21,320 bases of DNA, from contig JAMOMX010000462.1 of assembly GCA_027066935.1 (NCBI GenBank), positions 1-21,320 on the forward strand, given 5' to 3'. Positions 7,802 through 13,717 of the stretch are shown piece by piece. The translations under genes were made by a program, and so were the position numbers. The notes under the pieces are model-generated. The model was not told the origin of the DNA. It made no database searches and saw nothing but the letters and a program-made list of their open reading frames with translations. Position 1 is the first letter of the stretch. Every line of letters starts with the position of its first letter. The stretch is from Sulfurimonas sp. GTDB lineage: Bacteria > Campylobacterota > Campylobacteria > Campylobacterales > Sulfurimonadaceae.

Positions 7802-8587
7802 CTATTTTTCGTGACAACCTACACATAAAGCACTGTTGTTGTTAGAAGTTCTTAAAAAGTAAACTGACTCATTAAGAATATAAGAAGTAGCTCCATCATG
7901 TGGATCGTGGCAAGAACCACACTCAACATAAGCAACTCCAGCTGTAGTTCTTAGTAGATCATCAATTGTAGAAGCACCTGCCCATGTACCAGCTAAAGCT
8001 GTAGTACTAAGAATTAGGCTTGCTGGATTAGTAGCAGCTGTTCCACCAACTGGATATGGTACAGAGATAGGGTGGTCATTACTTAAATCTACACCTGCAT
8101 TTCCTAAATCAGCAAGAACATTACTCACTAATAACGCATCACTAATTGTAGCGGCAGTACTTCCAATCAAGCCGTCCCCTCCAGCTGAATAACCAGCGCC
8201 TGGAGCATTAACTACTGAGTTAACTGCACTAACACCATCGTGACAACTTAAACATGCCATAGATGGAGCATTTACTACACCTCCTGTATTACCAACAGCT
8301 GTACCAGCTATGGTAGCACCCTGAGTACCAGCAACTGTAGCACCATATAATACAAAAGCATTATTAGCTGTAGCTGCTGCACTATCTTTATTCCACAGTG
8401 GAGCACCAGCGAAAGATGGATTGGCAGCATGTGGAGTGTGACAATAAACACATGTCTCACCATTGTCTTCTGTAGCAGTACCAGCCCAAGTTGTTAAACT
8501 TAAATCATGGGGTGAATTTAAAATTCCTGCGCCCCATAATGTCGTACTAGCTAGTAAAATACCAGCTGCTATTTTTTTCCCTAACAT
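7802..8587 (-). CDS. Secreted tetraheme cytochrome c, OmcE-like nanowire subunit candidate
   Basis: The protein has 261 residues with a signal peptide ending at about A20 (TTLWGA). Four CXXCH motifs start at C46 (CVYCHTPH), C112 (CLSCHDG), C223 (CGSCHDPH) and C255 (CVGCHEK, at the very C-terminus). The whole precursor contains only eight histidines: four in CXXCH and four others (H27, H53, H172, H230). This is exactly the complement for four bis-His hemes. The order lone His - CxxCHTPH - PLWN - CLSCHDG - DHP - CxSCHDPH - CxxCHEK is that of doubled-CXXCH cytochromes, and I recall the same layout in Geobacter OmcE, which polymerises into filaments. The rest is rich in Ala, Gly, Thr and Ser, as expected for an abundant secreted subunit. 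It has a strong AAAGGAG site and leads the conduit cluster. Polymerisation is inferred, not seen. Confidence 0.9.
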   Translation of the reverse strand: MLGKKIAAGILLASTTLWGAGILNSPHDLSLTTWAGTATEDNGETCVYCHTPHAANPSFAGAPLWNKDSAAATANNAFVLYGATVAGTQGATIAGTAVGNTGGVVNAPSMACLSCHDGVSAVNSVVNAPGAGYSAGGDGLIGSTAATISDALLVSNVLADLGNAGVDLSNDHPISVPYPVGGTAATNPASLILSTTALAGTWAGASTIDDLLRTTAGVAYVECGSCHDPHDGATSYILNESVYFLRTSNNNSALCVGCHEK

Positions 8588-8622
8588 ATCTTCTCCTTTT
8601 TTACTTTGATATATAAACTATA

Positions 8623-8628
8623 ATTATA
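8623..8628 (-). promoter_or_regulatory. Candidate -10 element for the tetraheme cytochrome gene
   Basis: In the 128-base gap upstream of the tetraheme gene the minus strand reads ATATATAATTATAG, with TATAAT at 8628-8623. This would put the start of transcription near 8616 and give a leader of about 30 bases containing AAAGGAG. The gap is extremely AT-rich and other -10 matches exist, so the choice is tentative. Confidence 0.4.
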
Positions 8629-8715
8629 TATCGGTTATTGTCAGTATATCTTTAGTGAGATTAAAATAGTATAAAACTATAATATATTATAAATAGTTTA
8701 ACATTTATTTAATGA

Positions 8716-9630
8716 TTAGTTTACAAATTTACCCTCTTCTAGAATCACTTGGAAGAAATATCCATATCCTAAATCTACATCAGTCTTGTAAATTGCCTCT
8801 GCTACAACTACATCTCCAACATTTACAGTTGAATTTTTTGTTGTTAATATGATATCACTAGTAGCACCCTCTCCTGTTCCATCTTGAAGATGAATCCAGT
8901 CTTTACCCATAATCCCTTTTGAAACTTTAGTAACTTTAGCTCTTAATTTAACTGCTTTATCTTTAAGTTTATCTTTTGATGCATATAACTCTTCTACAGT
9001 ATATCCACCCTTTAATTTTTTAATACTAATTTTTTCTGCTACAACTTCAGCTTTATTTGGCGTTGGATGTGGTGGTTTGACAGCATTAGTTTCAGTAGTT
9101 GGATGTGGCTTTCCTGCGTGAGAATCACAGTCATGTGCCTCTGTAGTTGGATGTGGCTTTCCTGCATGACTAGCATGATCATGTTTTTCACCAGATTTTA
9201 CAATAGCACTAGCAAACATTAAATAATCAAAATTTCTATCTAAAGCTTTACTTGAAAAATCTTTCATAACCATCTGCTCTATATAAGAAACTGTATCACC
9301 AACTTTTACACTCGTTTGTGGAGCAGCTACCCAATAGATAGTCCCACCCTCATCAACTTTAATATAAGTATATCCAGTAGCATCTACTGTTTCAAGAATC
9401 ACTCCAACATGAGGGGCATTTTCTTGAATATCCGCTCCAACTGGAGCCTTATCAGCGTATGACGGTGCCGTTGCTGTATCAGCACCATAGATATTTTGTG
9501 GTTCTTTAGTAGTTGTTGAACTTTGTGTTGCTTGAGTCTTTTCTACTTTTGATGTATCTTCTTTTGGGTTATCACTACAACCCACCATTAAAAGTGCGGC
9601 TACACTTAGCGCTATAGATATTTTTTTCAT
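8716..9630 (-). CDS. Lipoprotein with two small beta-rich domains joined by a duplicated His-rich linker
   Basis: This 304-residue protein has a lipobox LMVGC (C18). A Thr/Ser-rich spacer leads to a first beta-rich domain (about residues 70-145: APHVGVILETVDATGYTYI, then a VKVGDTVSY turn). The linker (about 149-190) is rich in His and Pro and contains SHAGKPHPTTE twice. The second domain (about 200-304) has features of small OB-fold proteins (KLRAKVTKVSKGIMGKDWIHLQDGTG, then VNVGDVVVAEAIYKTDVDLGYGY). I recall similar lipoproteins beside cytochrome c genes in Campylobacterota (NrfJ-like), but this is weak. The His-rich linker suggests metal binding. Its ATG overlaps the stop of the cytochrome gene upstream (ATGA), so translation is coupled and the products probably work together. 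Confidence 0.7.
   Translation of the reverse strand: MKKISIALSVAALLMVGCSDNPKEDTSKVEKTQATQSSTTTKEPQNIYGADTATAPSYADKAPVGADIQENAPHVGVILETVDATGYTYIKVDEGGTIYWVAAPQTSVKVGDTVSYIEQMVMKDFSSKALDRNFDYLMFASAIVKSGEKHDHASHAGKPHPTTEAHDCDSHAGKPHPTTETNAVKPPHPTPNKAEVVAEKISIKKLKGGYTVEELYASKDKLKDKAVKLRAKVTKVSKGIMGKDWIHLQDGTGEGATSDIILTTKNSTVNVGDVVVAEAIYKTDVDLGYGYFFQVILEEGKFVN
9093..9165 (-). repeat. Two 25-base direct repeats encoding the duplicated AGKPHPTTE segment
   Basis: Nearly identical copies at 9093-9117 and 9141-9165, 48 bases apart, share the run TAGTTGGATGTGGCTTTCCT (plus strand) and differ only at the second base. They encode the tandem His-rich segments of the lipoprotein. The near identity indicates recent duplication or ongoing correction. 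Confidence 0.85.
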
Positions 9631-10370
9631 TTTTTTCCTTTGTTTTTTAAATGTTGTTCATAACTTTCTTTTGCTGCTTTAAATGTCTCATTTGAATCTT
9701 TAGAGTCTCTAAAATAGTGATCCATAAACTTGTTGAAATCAGCTTCCTCTTGAGATATCTCTCTAAGTGGTTTTCTCATCTCCTCTTCATCTGTTTTTAC
9801 AGGTGGGAGGGATTCGATATATTTTGCAATTATTTTTATTTTTTCATCTGATAGTCTAGTAGTTTGACCCCTCATCATACTTCCATACCCATATAAATCC
9901 ATATTTCCTGCTTTATACTCTTGCAACTCTTTTATAATCACTTCTGCTTTCATACCAGCAATTATTTTACTCACGCCTAATGATTTTTTTTCACCTTTTT
10001 TTCCATGACATGCTGAACATTTTCTAAACAATCGCTCTGCGGAACTTTTTTTCTTTTTTACAATTTTTTTAGGTTGCTCTACGGGTTCCATTGATTCAAT
10101 ATGTTTACCTATCTCTAACATATCTTCTTCTGATAGTTTTTTAGACTGACCCTTCATCATCTTTCCAAAACCATACTTATCTCTTGTGCCAGCTTTGTAC
10201 TCTTTTAACATATCCACTACATCGTCTGCTTTCATACCAGCAATTGCACTTGTTAAGTTTAAAGATGCTTTCTCCCCTTTTACCCCATGACATGTGCCAC
10301 ATTTTTTATAAAGTGGTGATGCTGATACTATATATACTGTTGAAAGTATAAGAAATAAAAAAAACTTCAT
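9627..10370 (-). CDS. Diheme cytochrome c (two tandem class I / c553-like domains)
   Basis: This 247-residue protein has a signal peptide (to about A17, VYIVSA). It carries two homologous cytochrome c domains. The first has CGTCHG (C24, C27, H28) and a Met-ligand region FGKMMKGQS (M71/M72). The second has CSACHG (C118, C121, H122) and YGSMMRGQT (M165/M166). A Lys-rich linker (KKIVKKKKSS, about 101-110) separates them. Both share GEK, AGMK and EYKAG phrases, so the gene arose by internal duplication. A charged helical tail (about residues 195-247) carries no heme motif. His/Met hemes of this type are periplasmic shuttles of higher potential than bis-His hemes. It is cotranscribed with the Sel1 protein (18-base gap) and the lipoprotein (4-base overlap). 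Donor or acceptor to the conduit downstream is an inference. Confidence 0.9.
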   Translation of the reverse strand: MKFFLFLILSTVYIVSASPLYKKCGTCHGVKGEKASLNLTSAIAGMKADDVVDMLKEYKAGTRDKYGFGKMMKGQSKKLSEEDMLEIGKHIESMEPVEQPKKIVKKKKSSAERLFRKCSACHGKKGEKKSLGVSKIIAGMKAEVIIKELQEYKAGNMDLYGYGSMMRGQTTRLSDEKIKIIAKYIESLPPVKTDEEEMRKPLREISQEEADFNKFMDHYFRDSKDSNETFKAAKESYEQHLKNKGKK

Positions 10371-10388
10371 CCTAATCTCCTCCTATTT

Positions 10389-11108
10389 TTATTGTTCTAT
10401 GTTCCATTTGTGTTTATCTAAAATAATTTTTGCTTCTTTTTTCCCATTAAGATAAGCTTCTTGCATTAATTTTTTTGCTAATTGCATATCCTTTTCAATA
10501 CCATCACCCTCAAGATAGATCTTTGCAAGATCATATTGCGCTTTTGAGCAACTTTGCATAGCAGATTGCTCAAGATACTTTTTTGCTTTGATAATATCTG
10601 CTTCAACACCATTACCCATCTTATACATAAGACCAATTTTATGTTGCGCTATAGGATAACCCAAGTCAGCAGCTTTTTTATAAGCTTTAAATGCTTTGTC
10701 ATAATCTACTTGTAAACTTTTTCCAAAATAGTAGATATCCCCAATATGCACTGAAGATTTTATATCACCTTTATCTGCAGCTTTTGTAAAATAATATACT
10801 GCTTTATCTGCATCTTTTTTAACGCCATCACCATTAAGATACAACATAGCAAGATTATACATCGCTTTTACATGCCCTTGAGCAGCAGCTTTTTCATACA
10901 TTTGTGCTGCCTTTGCATAATCTTTTTTTATAAGCATTCCGTGAAAATACATCCTACCTAACGCAAACTGCCCACTAGCATCTCCGTTGTCTGCTTTTAT
11001 TTTAACTGCATTAAAAGCTCGATTATTGAGCTCTGTTGTTTGATTTGCCGACACTGTTAAAGTGATTAAAAAAAGTTTTATTACCACTATAAAAAAACTT
11101 TTTTTCAT
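10389..11108 (-). CDS. Exported Sel1-like repeat protein
   Basis: This 239-residue protein has a signal peptide (ending TLTVSA). Five Sel1-type units of about 36 residues fill the rest, with signatures such as AQFALGRMYFHG, AMYNLAMLYLNGDGVKKD, KAADKGD and AQYDLAKIYLEGDGIEKD. Sel1 repeats form alpha-alpha superhelices that bind proteins. Campylobacterota encode many, including the cysteine-rich Hcp family, but this one has a single cysteine and so lacks the Hcp disulfides. It is first in the operon with the diheme cytochrome and lipoprotein, with AGGAT upstream of the ATG. Its partner is unknown; assembly or stabilisation of the cytochromes is a guess from position. Confidence 0.85.
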   Translation of the reverse strand: MKKSFFIVVIKLFLITLTVSANQTTELNNRAFNAVKIKADNGDASGQFALGRMYFHGMLIKKDYAKAAQMYEKAAAQGHVKAMYNLAMLYLNGDGVKKDADKAVYYFTKAADKGDIKSSVHIGDIYYFGKSLQVDYDKAFKAYKKAADLGYPIAQHKIGLMYKMGNGVEADIIKAKKYLEQSAMQSCSKAQYDLAKIYLEGDGIEKDMQLAKKLMQEAYLNGKKEAKIILDKHKWNIEQ

Positions 11109-11144
11109 TTTTTATCCTAATGTTTAAAATTTATATTGTCCATA

Positions 11145-11153
11145 ATCATATCA
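11145..11153 (-). promoter_or_regulatory. Candidate extended -10 promoter for the Sel1/diheme cytochrome operon
   Basis: The minus strand reads TGATATGAT, an extended -10 (TGn plus TATGAT), about 37 bases before the ATG of the Sel1 gene. A transcript from here would have a leader of about 30 bases including the AGGAT site. The match is reasonable but the region is AT-rich. Confidence 0.35.
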
Positions 11154-11213
11154 CATTTATCACAACGATTTCTTAATTTGTTAAAATATTTGTTGTTTTA
11201 AGATGAGTTTTAA

Positions 11214-11324
11214 GAAAAGACTCCCCTCCAGATACCTGCGGCACATAATAAAATAAGGTGTGCTGCTGTATTCCTACCCTGACACATTGCCTTAAGTGAC
11301 TATTGCACAGGTCTAAAGAGAAGC
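11214..11324 (-). ncRNA. ffs: Signal recognition particle RNA (small bacterial type)
   Basis: On the minus strand the apical domain is plain: GTGTCAGG, a short stem GTA-GGAA-TAC closing a GGAA tetraloop, then AGCAGCAC. This is the conserved Ffh-binding hairpin of SRP RNA. Outside it TGTG/CACA and AAGG/CCTT pair. The terminal helix CUUCUCUUUAGA (from 11323) pairs along 12 bases, with G-U wobbles, to UCUGGAGGGGAG (ending 11221). The 3' end runs into TCTTTTCTT, a termination tract. A TATAAT lies 7 bases upstream of the proposed first base. At about 110 nt it fits the short SRP RNAs of this phylum. It functions with Ffh in co-translational targeting of membrane proteins. Ends are accurate to a few bases. 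Confidence 0.92.
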
Positions 11325-11330
11325 GGGAGA

Positions 11331-11336
11331 ATTATA
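11331..11336 (-). promoter_or_regulatory. -10 element of the SRP RNA gene
   Basis: TATAAT on the minus strand (within TTATAATTCTCCCGC) ends 7 bases before the first base of the terminal SRP helix, which is the normal -10 to start distance. The upstream gene ends 25 bases away, so the RNA gene has its own promoter. Confidence 0.7.
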
Positions 11337-11360
11337 ACCAATAAAAACTTAAAAATAGCT

Positions 11361-11693
11361 CTAAATAGTGGCTATAGCTTCTGAAATTGCTTTATAATAA
11401 CCAACATAATCAAAATCAAAATTAGAATTATTAGCGTTTAGTTCCATCTCTTGAGCCATAGTATATACCTCATCAAATTTCAAATTTCCCGCACTTCCTT
11501 TAATGAAGTGGGCATTTTTACTAATCTCCTCAAAAAAATTATTTTCTATCGCATCTTGAAGCTTTGTTATGGCACCATTACTCTCAGATAAAAAGCTATC
11601 TATAAGGATAGGGATATGTTTAACATTTAACCCTATAGATGCTGCCATCTCTGCGTGGTCTAAATTGGTATAATTTGCTTGACGAATTGGCAT
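11361..11693 (-). CDS. Stand-alone HPt (histidine phosphotransfer) protein
   Basis: This 110-residue protein consists essentially of one HPt four-helix bundle. The phospho-acceptor is H62 in NAHFIKGSAGNLKF, a good match to the family pattern HxxKGxAxxxG. The downstream helix includes AQEMELNA, as in many HPt domains. There is no kinase or receiver domain, so it should relay phosphate between a hybrid kinase and a response regulator encoded elsewhere. AAGGAT precedes the ATG. It shares an AT-rich promoter box with the divergent nucleosidase gene. The partner system cannot be inferred from this window. Confidence 0.85.
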   Translation of the reverse strand: MPIRQANYTNLDHAEMAASIGLNVKHIPILIDSFLSESNGAITKLQDAIENNFFEEISKNAHFIKGSAGNLKFDEVYTMAQEMELNANNSNFDFDYVGYYKAISEAIATI

Positions 11694-11725
11694 CTAATTA
11701 TCCTTAATTTACAAATTTTAATTTG

Positions 11726-11733
11726 ATTATAAC
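11726..11733. promoter_or_regulatory. Overlapping divergent -10 elements for the HPt and nucleosidase genes
   Basis: The sequence ATTATAAC reads TATAAT on the minus strand (11731-11726) and TATAAC on the plus strand (11728-11733). The predicted starts near 11719 (minus) and 11740 (plus) give leaders of about 26 and 19 bases before the HPt ATG (11693) and the nucleosidase ATG (11759). Only one polymerase could occupy the box at a time. Confidence 0.5.
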
Positions 11734-11758
11734 ACAAAATGACAAAAAAGAAGAAAAA

Positions 11759-12223
11759 ATGATTTATCTAATTTTTGCACTTAAAGCTGAAGCTCAAGCA
11801 TTTATTGAGAAGAAGCTTGATCTAAACATTACTGTATGTGGCATTGGGTCTCATAACATGTATAATGCAACTAAAAAAACAGTAAAATTGATGGATGAAG
11901 ATGATATTATAGTAAATATTGGAATTTGTGGAGCTAGTAAAGAATTTATAATTGGTGAACTACTTTATATAGATATGCCATCAAAAAATATAAAAAAAAA
12001 ATTTACCCTAAGCTGTGTAGATAATAAGGTAACCAAAAAAGACAAATACGATGTTGTAGATATGGAATCATCTGGTTTTATTGATGCTACAAATATGGTA
12101 AAAAATAGATATATGTTTAAAATAGTAAGCGATCATTTTGAGCCAAAATCGGTAACTAAAGATGGTGCAAAAAAATTGATATTTGATAATATAGATAATA
12201 TTATGAAAAGGATAAAAAGATGA
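11759..12223 (+). CDS. Short nucleoside phosphorylase/nucleosidase-family protein (MTAN/MqnB-like)
   Basis: I start at ATG 11759 (154 residues). The upstream TTG frame at 11723 would run through the promoter box. Family landmarks appear in order: ALKAEAQAF near the start (Glu in the place of the MTAN general acid), VCGIGSHNMYNAT (like SGIGKVNAA), IVNIGICGAS (like NTGSAGG), EFIIGELLYIDMP, VDMESSGFIDA (like DMEGAA, the ribose-binding Glu) and IVSDHFE (like the catalytic Ser-Asp). MTAN and futalosine hydrolase cleave adenine or a related base from nucleosides for S-adenosylmethionine salvage or menaquinone synthesis. They run about 200-230 residues, and this protein is missing most of the segment between the IDMP strand and DMES. 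It may be a minimal or altered enzyme. Its last 4 bases overlap the dehydrogenase gene (ATGA). Confidence 0.7.
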   Translation: MIYLIFALKAEAQAFIEKKLDLNITVCGIGSHNMYNATKKTVKLMDEDDIIVNIGICGASKEFIIGELLYIDMPSKNIKKKFTLSCVDNKVTKKDKYDVVDMESSGFIDATNMVKNRYMFKIVSDHFEPKSVTKDGAKKLIFDNIDNIMKRIKR

Positions 12224-12909
12224 AAATAGCTGTTGTAACTGGAGCTAGTAGTGGGATAGGTGAAGCTATAAGTTTAAGACTTTTAAAACTTGGTTATGGA
12301 GTTATAGGGCTAAGTAGAAATATAACAAAAAATAAATTTTCAAATGCAAATTTTACCCAAATGAAAGTTGATTTATCTAATGAAAAAGAAACCTCTAGCG
12401 CATGTGAAAGTTTAAAAAAAAACAATATAGATATACTTATAAATTGTGCTGGTATTGGCAAATTTGAACCTCATGAAGAGTTAAACCCACATACAATAAG
12501 AGAGATGGTATTTTTAAATCTTACAACACCTATGCTTTTAACAAATGCTTTATTAAAAAATCTTAAAAAAAATGATGGTTATCTTATAAATATCAACTCG
12601 ATTGAGGCACTTCGTGCGTCAAAGTTTGCAGGTGTTTATTCTGCTACAAAGGCTGGTTTAAAAGCGTTTGGAGATTCACTTTTTGAAGAAACAAGAAAAA
12701 GTAATCTAAGCATAACAAACATCAATCCAGATATGACACAAACTAATTTTTATGAAAAATTACGATTTGATGTAAGCGATAAAGAAAATGAAAAACTTTT
12801 AAGTAGTGATATAGCTGATATAATTGAGCATATTTTAAGTATGAGAAAAGGGGCTGTTGTAACTGAATACACAGTAAGAAGTTTAAACTTTGGAATCTCG
12901 AAAAAGTAG
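12220..12909 (+). CDS. Short-chain dehydrogenase/reductase (SDR)
   Basis: This 229-residue protein is a classical SDR. The Rossmann dinucleotide motif TGASSGIG is at residues 7-14, NCAG at 75-78, and the catalytic set N100, S127, Y140, K144 (YSATK) is complete. The short polypeptide lacks an extended C-terminal substrate lobe, so the substrate cannot be predicted. S31-R33 after the second strand (LSRN) would favour NADP(H). Its ATG overlaps the stop of the nucleosidase-like gene, so the two are translated as a pair. It converges on the small flagellar gene with only a 3-base gap and no terminator. Confidence 0.88.
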   Translation: MKIAVVTGASSGIGEAISLRLLKLGYGVIGLSRNITKNKFSNANFTQMKVDLSNEKETSSACESLKKNNIDILINCAGIGKFEPHEELNPHTIREMVFLNLTTPMLLTNALLKNLKKNDGYLININSIEALRASKFAGVYSATKAGLKAFGDSLFEETRKSNLSITNINPDMTQTNFYEKLRFDVSDKENEKLLSSDIADIIEHILSMRKGAVVTEYTVRSLNFGISKK

Positions 12910-12912
12910 AGG

Positions 12913-13170
12913 TTAAGAGATTACATCTAATCTAGCTCTATGAATAGGGGTCTGTGTTGAATTTAAAAAATCTATATTTTTTTTAAGTTGAGATATAATC
13001 TCGCCTGCTTCATCTTTTAGTTGATAAAGTACTTTAGTACCCTCACTCATCAAGAACATAGCTTCTTGCGTATCTCTTTTGTTTGAAAACTTAGGGACTT
13101 CATCCAATAGCTTATCTATTTCATCTGCATTTTTTTCTACAATTGCTATTTTAAATTTATTAAGCCACAT
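12913..13170 (-). CDS. Small FliT-like protein downstream of fliS
   Basis: From the ATG at 13170 the product has 85 residues and overlaps the end of fliS by 11 bases. A GTG at 13176 is an alternative start (87 residues). The sequence is charged, helical and soluble (KFKIAIVEKNADEIDKLLDEV; LKDEAGEIISQLKKNIDFL), without signal or membrane segment. A small helical gene directly after fliS is usual in Campylobacterota, and in other bacteria this slot holds fliT, the FliD chaperone. I infer a flagellar accessory or chaperone role; similarity to FliT is architectural only. Confidence 0.65.
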   Translation of the reverse strand: MWLNKFKIAIVEKNADEIDKLLDEVPKFSNKRDTQEAMFLMSEGTKVLYQLKDEAGEIISQLKKNIDFLNSTQTPIHRARLDVIS

Positions 13171-13531
13171 CTGCACTTTCTCTCCACGCTTCTAATAAGC
13201 ATTTAAATACTTTGCTAACTTCATCTAGTTTTGAGATATCACTATCTATACTAACTGATGATAAAAGCACCATCTCTTGTCTATATAGTCCATCAAGATA
13301 TAATGCTACATCTCCTTGCTTAATATCTAATGCAGACAATAGTTCTGTAACAATAGCTATGGAACGATTTAACCAATATATTCTTTTTTCAATATTATTA
13401 TCTTTTATAGCTTTTTTTGCTTGAGCATTAAAACGAAGAACACCCTCATATAGCATCTCTATTAATTTATGTGAAGACTCAATCCCTACATTATTTTGTG
13501 CATAAATATTATGAGCTGAATTACTATACAT
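13160..13531 (-). CDS. fliS: Flagellin export chaperone FliS
   Basis: I start at the ATG at 13531 (123 residues) because the product then begins MYSNSAHNIYAQNNV, the FliS N-terminal pattern. AAAGGAT lies just upstream, and the sigma-28 promoter predicts a transcript start near 13568, which would leave the alternative ATG at 13567 leaderless. Further family features are HKLIEMLYEGVLRFNAQAKKAI, KRIYWLNRSIAIVTELLSALD and LDGLYRQEMVLL. FliS binds the flagellin C-terminus in the cytoplasm, preventing early polymerisation and handing it to the export gate. The distal small gene overlaps its 3' end. Confidence 0.92.
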   Translation of the reverse strand: MYSNSAHNIYAQNNVGIESSHKLIEMLYEGVLRFNAQAKKAIKDNNIEKRIYWLNRSIAIVTELLSALDIKQGDVALYLDGLYRQEMVLLSSVSIDSDISKLDEVSKVFKCLLEAWRESADVA

Positions 13532-13574
13532 CTTGTATCCTTTTTCCTTAACATTCGTTTCTTTCATGTTAAGT

Positions 13575-13601
13575 ACATCGACAAGGACCTAATTTTCTTT
13601 A
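13575..13601 (-). promoter_or_regulatory. Sigma-28 (FliA) promoter for fliS
   Basis: The minus strand reads TAAA (13601-13598), 15 bases, GT, then CGATGT (13580-13575). This matches the FliA consensus TAAA-N15-GCCGATAA in both spacing and sequence. Transcription would start near 13568, 36 bases before the fliS ATG. Confidence 0.75.
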
Positions 13602-13651
13602 GTATATTTTCATAAATATATAGTGAAATAAAACTTGTTTATAATATACTC

Positions 13652-13678
13652 TAAAGTAGAATAATAATTTGTCGATAT
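13652..13678 (+). promoter_or_regulatory. Sigma-28 (FliA) promoter for fliD
   Basis: The plus strand reads TAAA (13652-13655), 15 bases, GT, then CGATAT (13673-13678), the Campylobacterota form of the FliA promoter. A start near 13686 gives a leader of about 32 bases with AAAGGAT before the fliD ATG. Confidence 0.8.
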
Positions 13679-13717
13679 ATAAGTAATATAACAATATTAT
13701 GTAAAAAAGGATTTGGC

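Noticed and set aside
8674..8699. AAACTAT...ATAGTTT inverted repeat as terminator of the lipoprotein gene
   Set aside because: Only 7 bp, nearly all A-T, 12-base loop, no following T-run. In such AT-rich sequence it is expected by chance.
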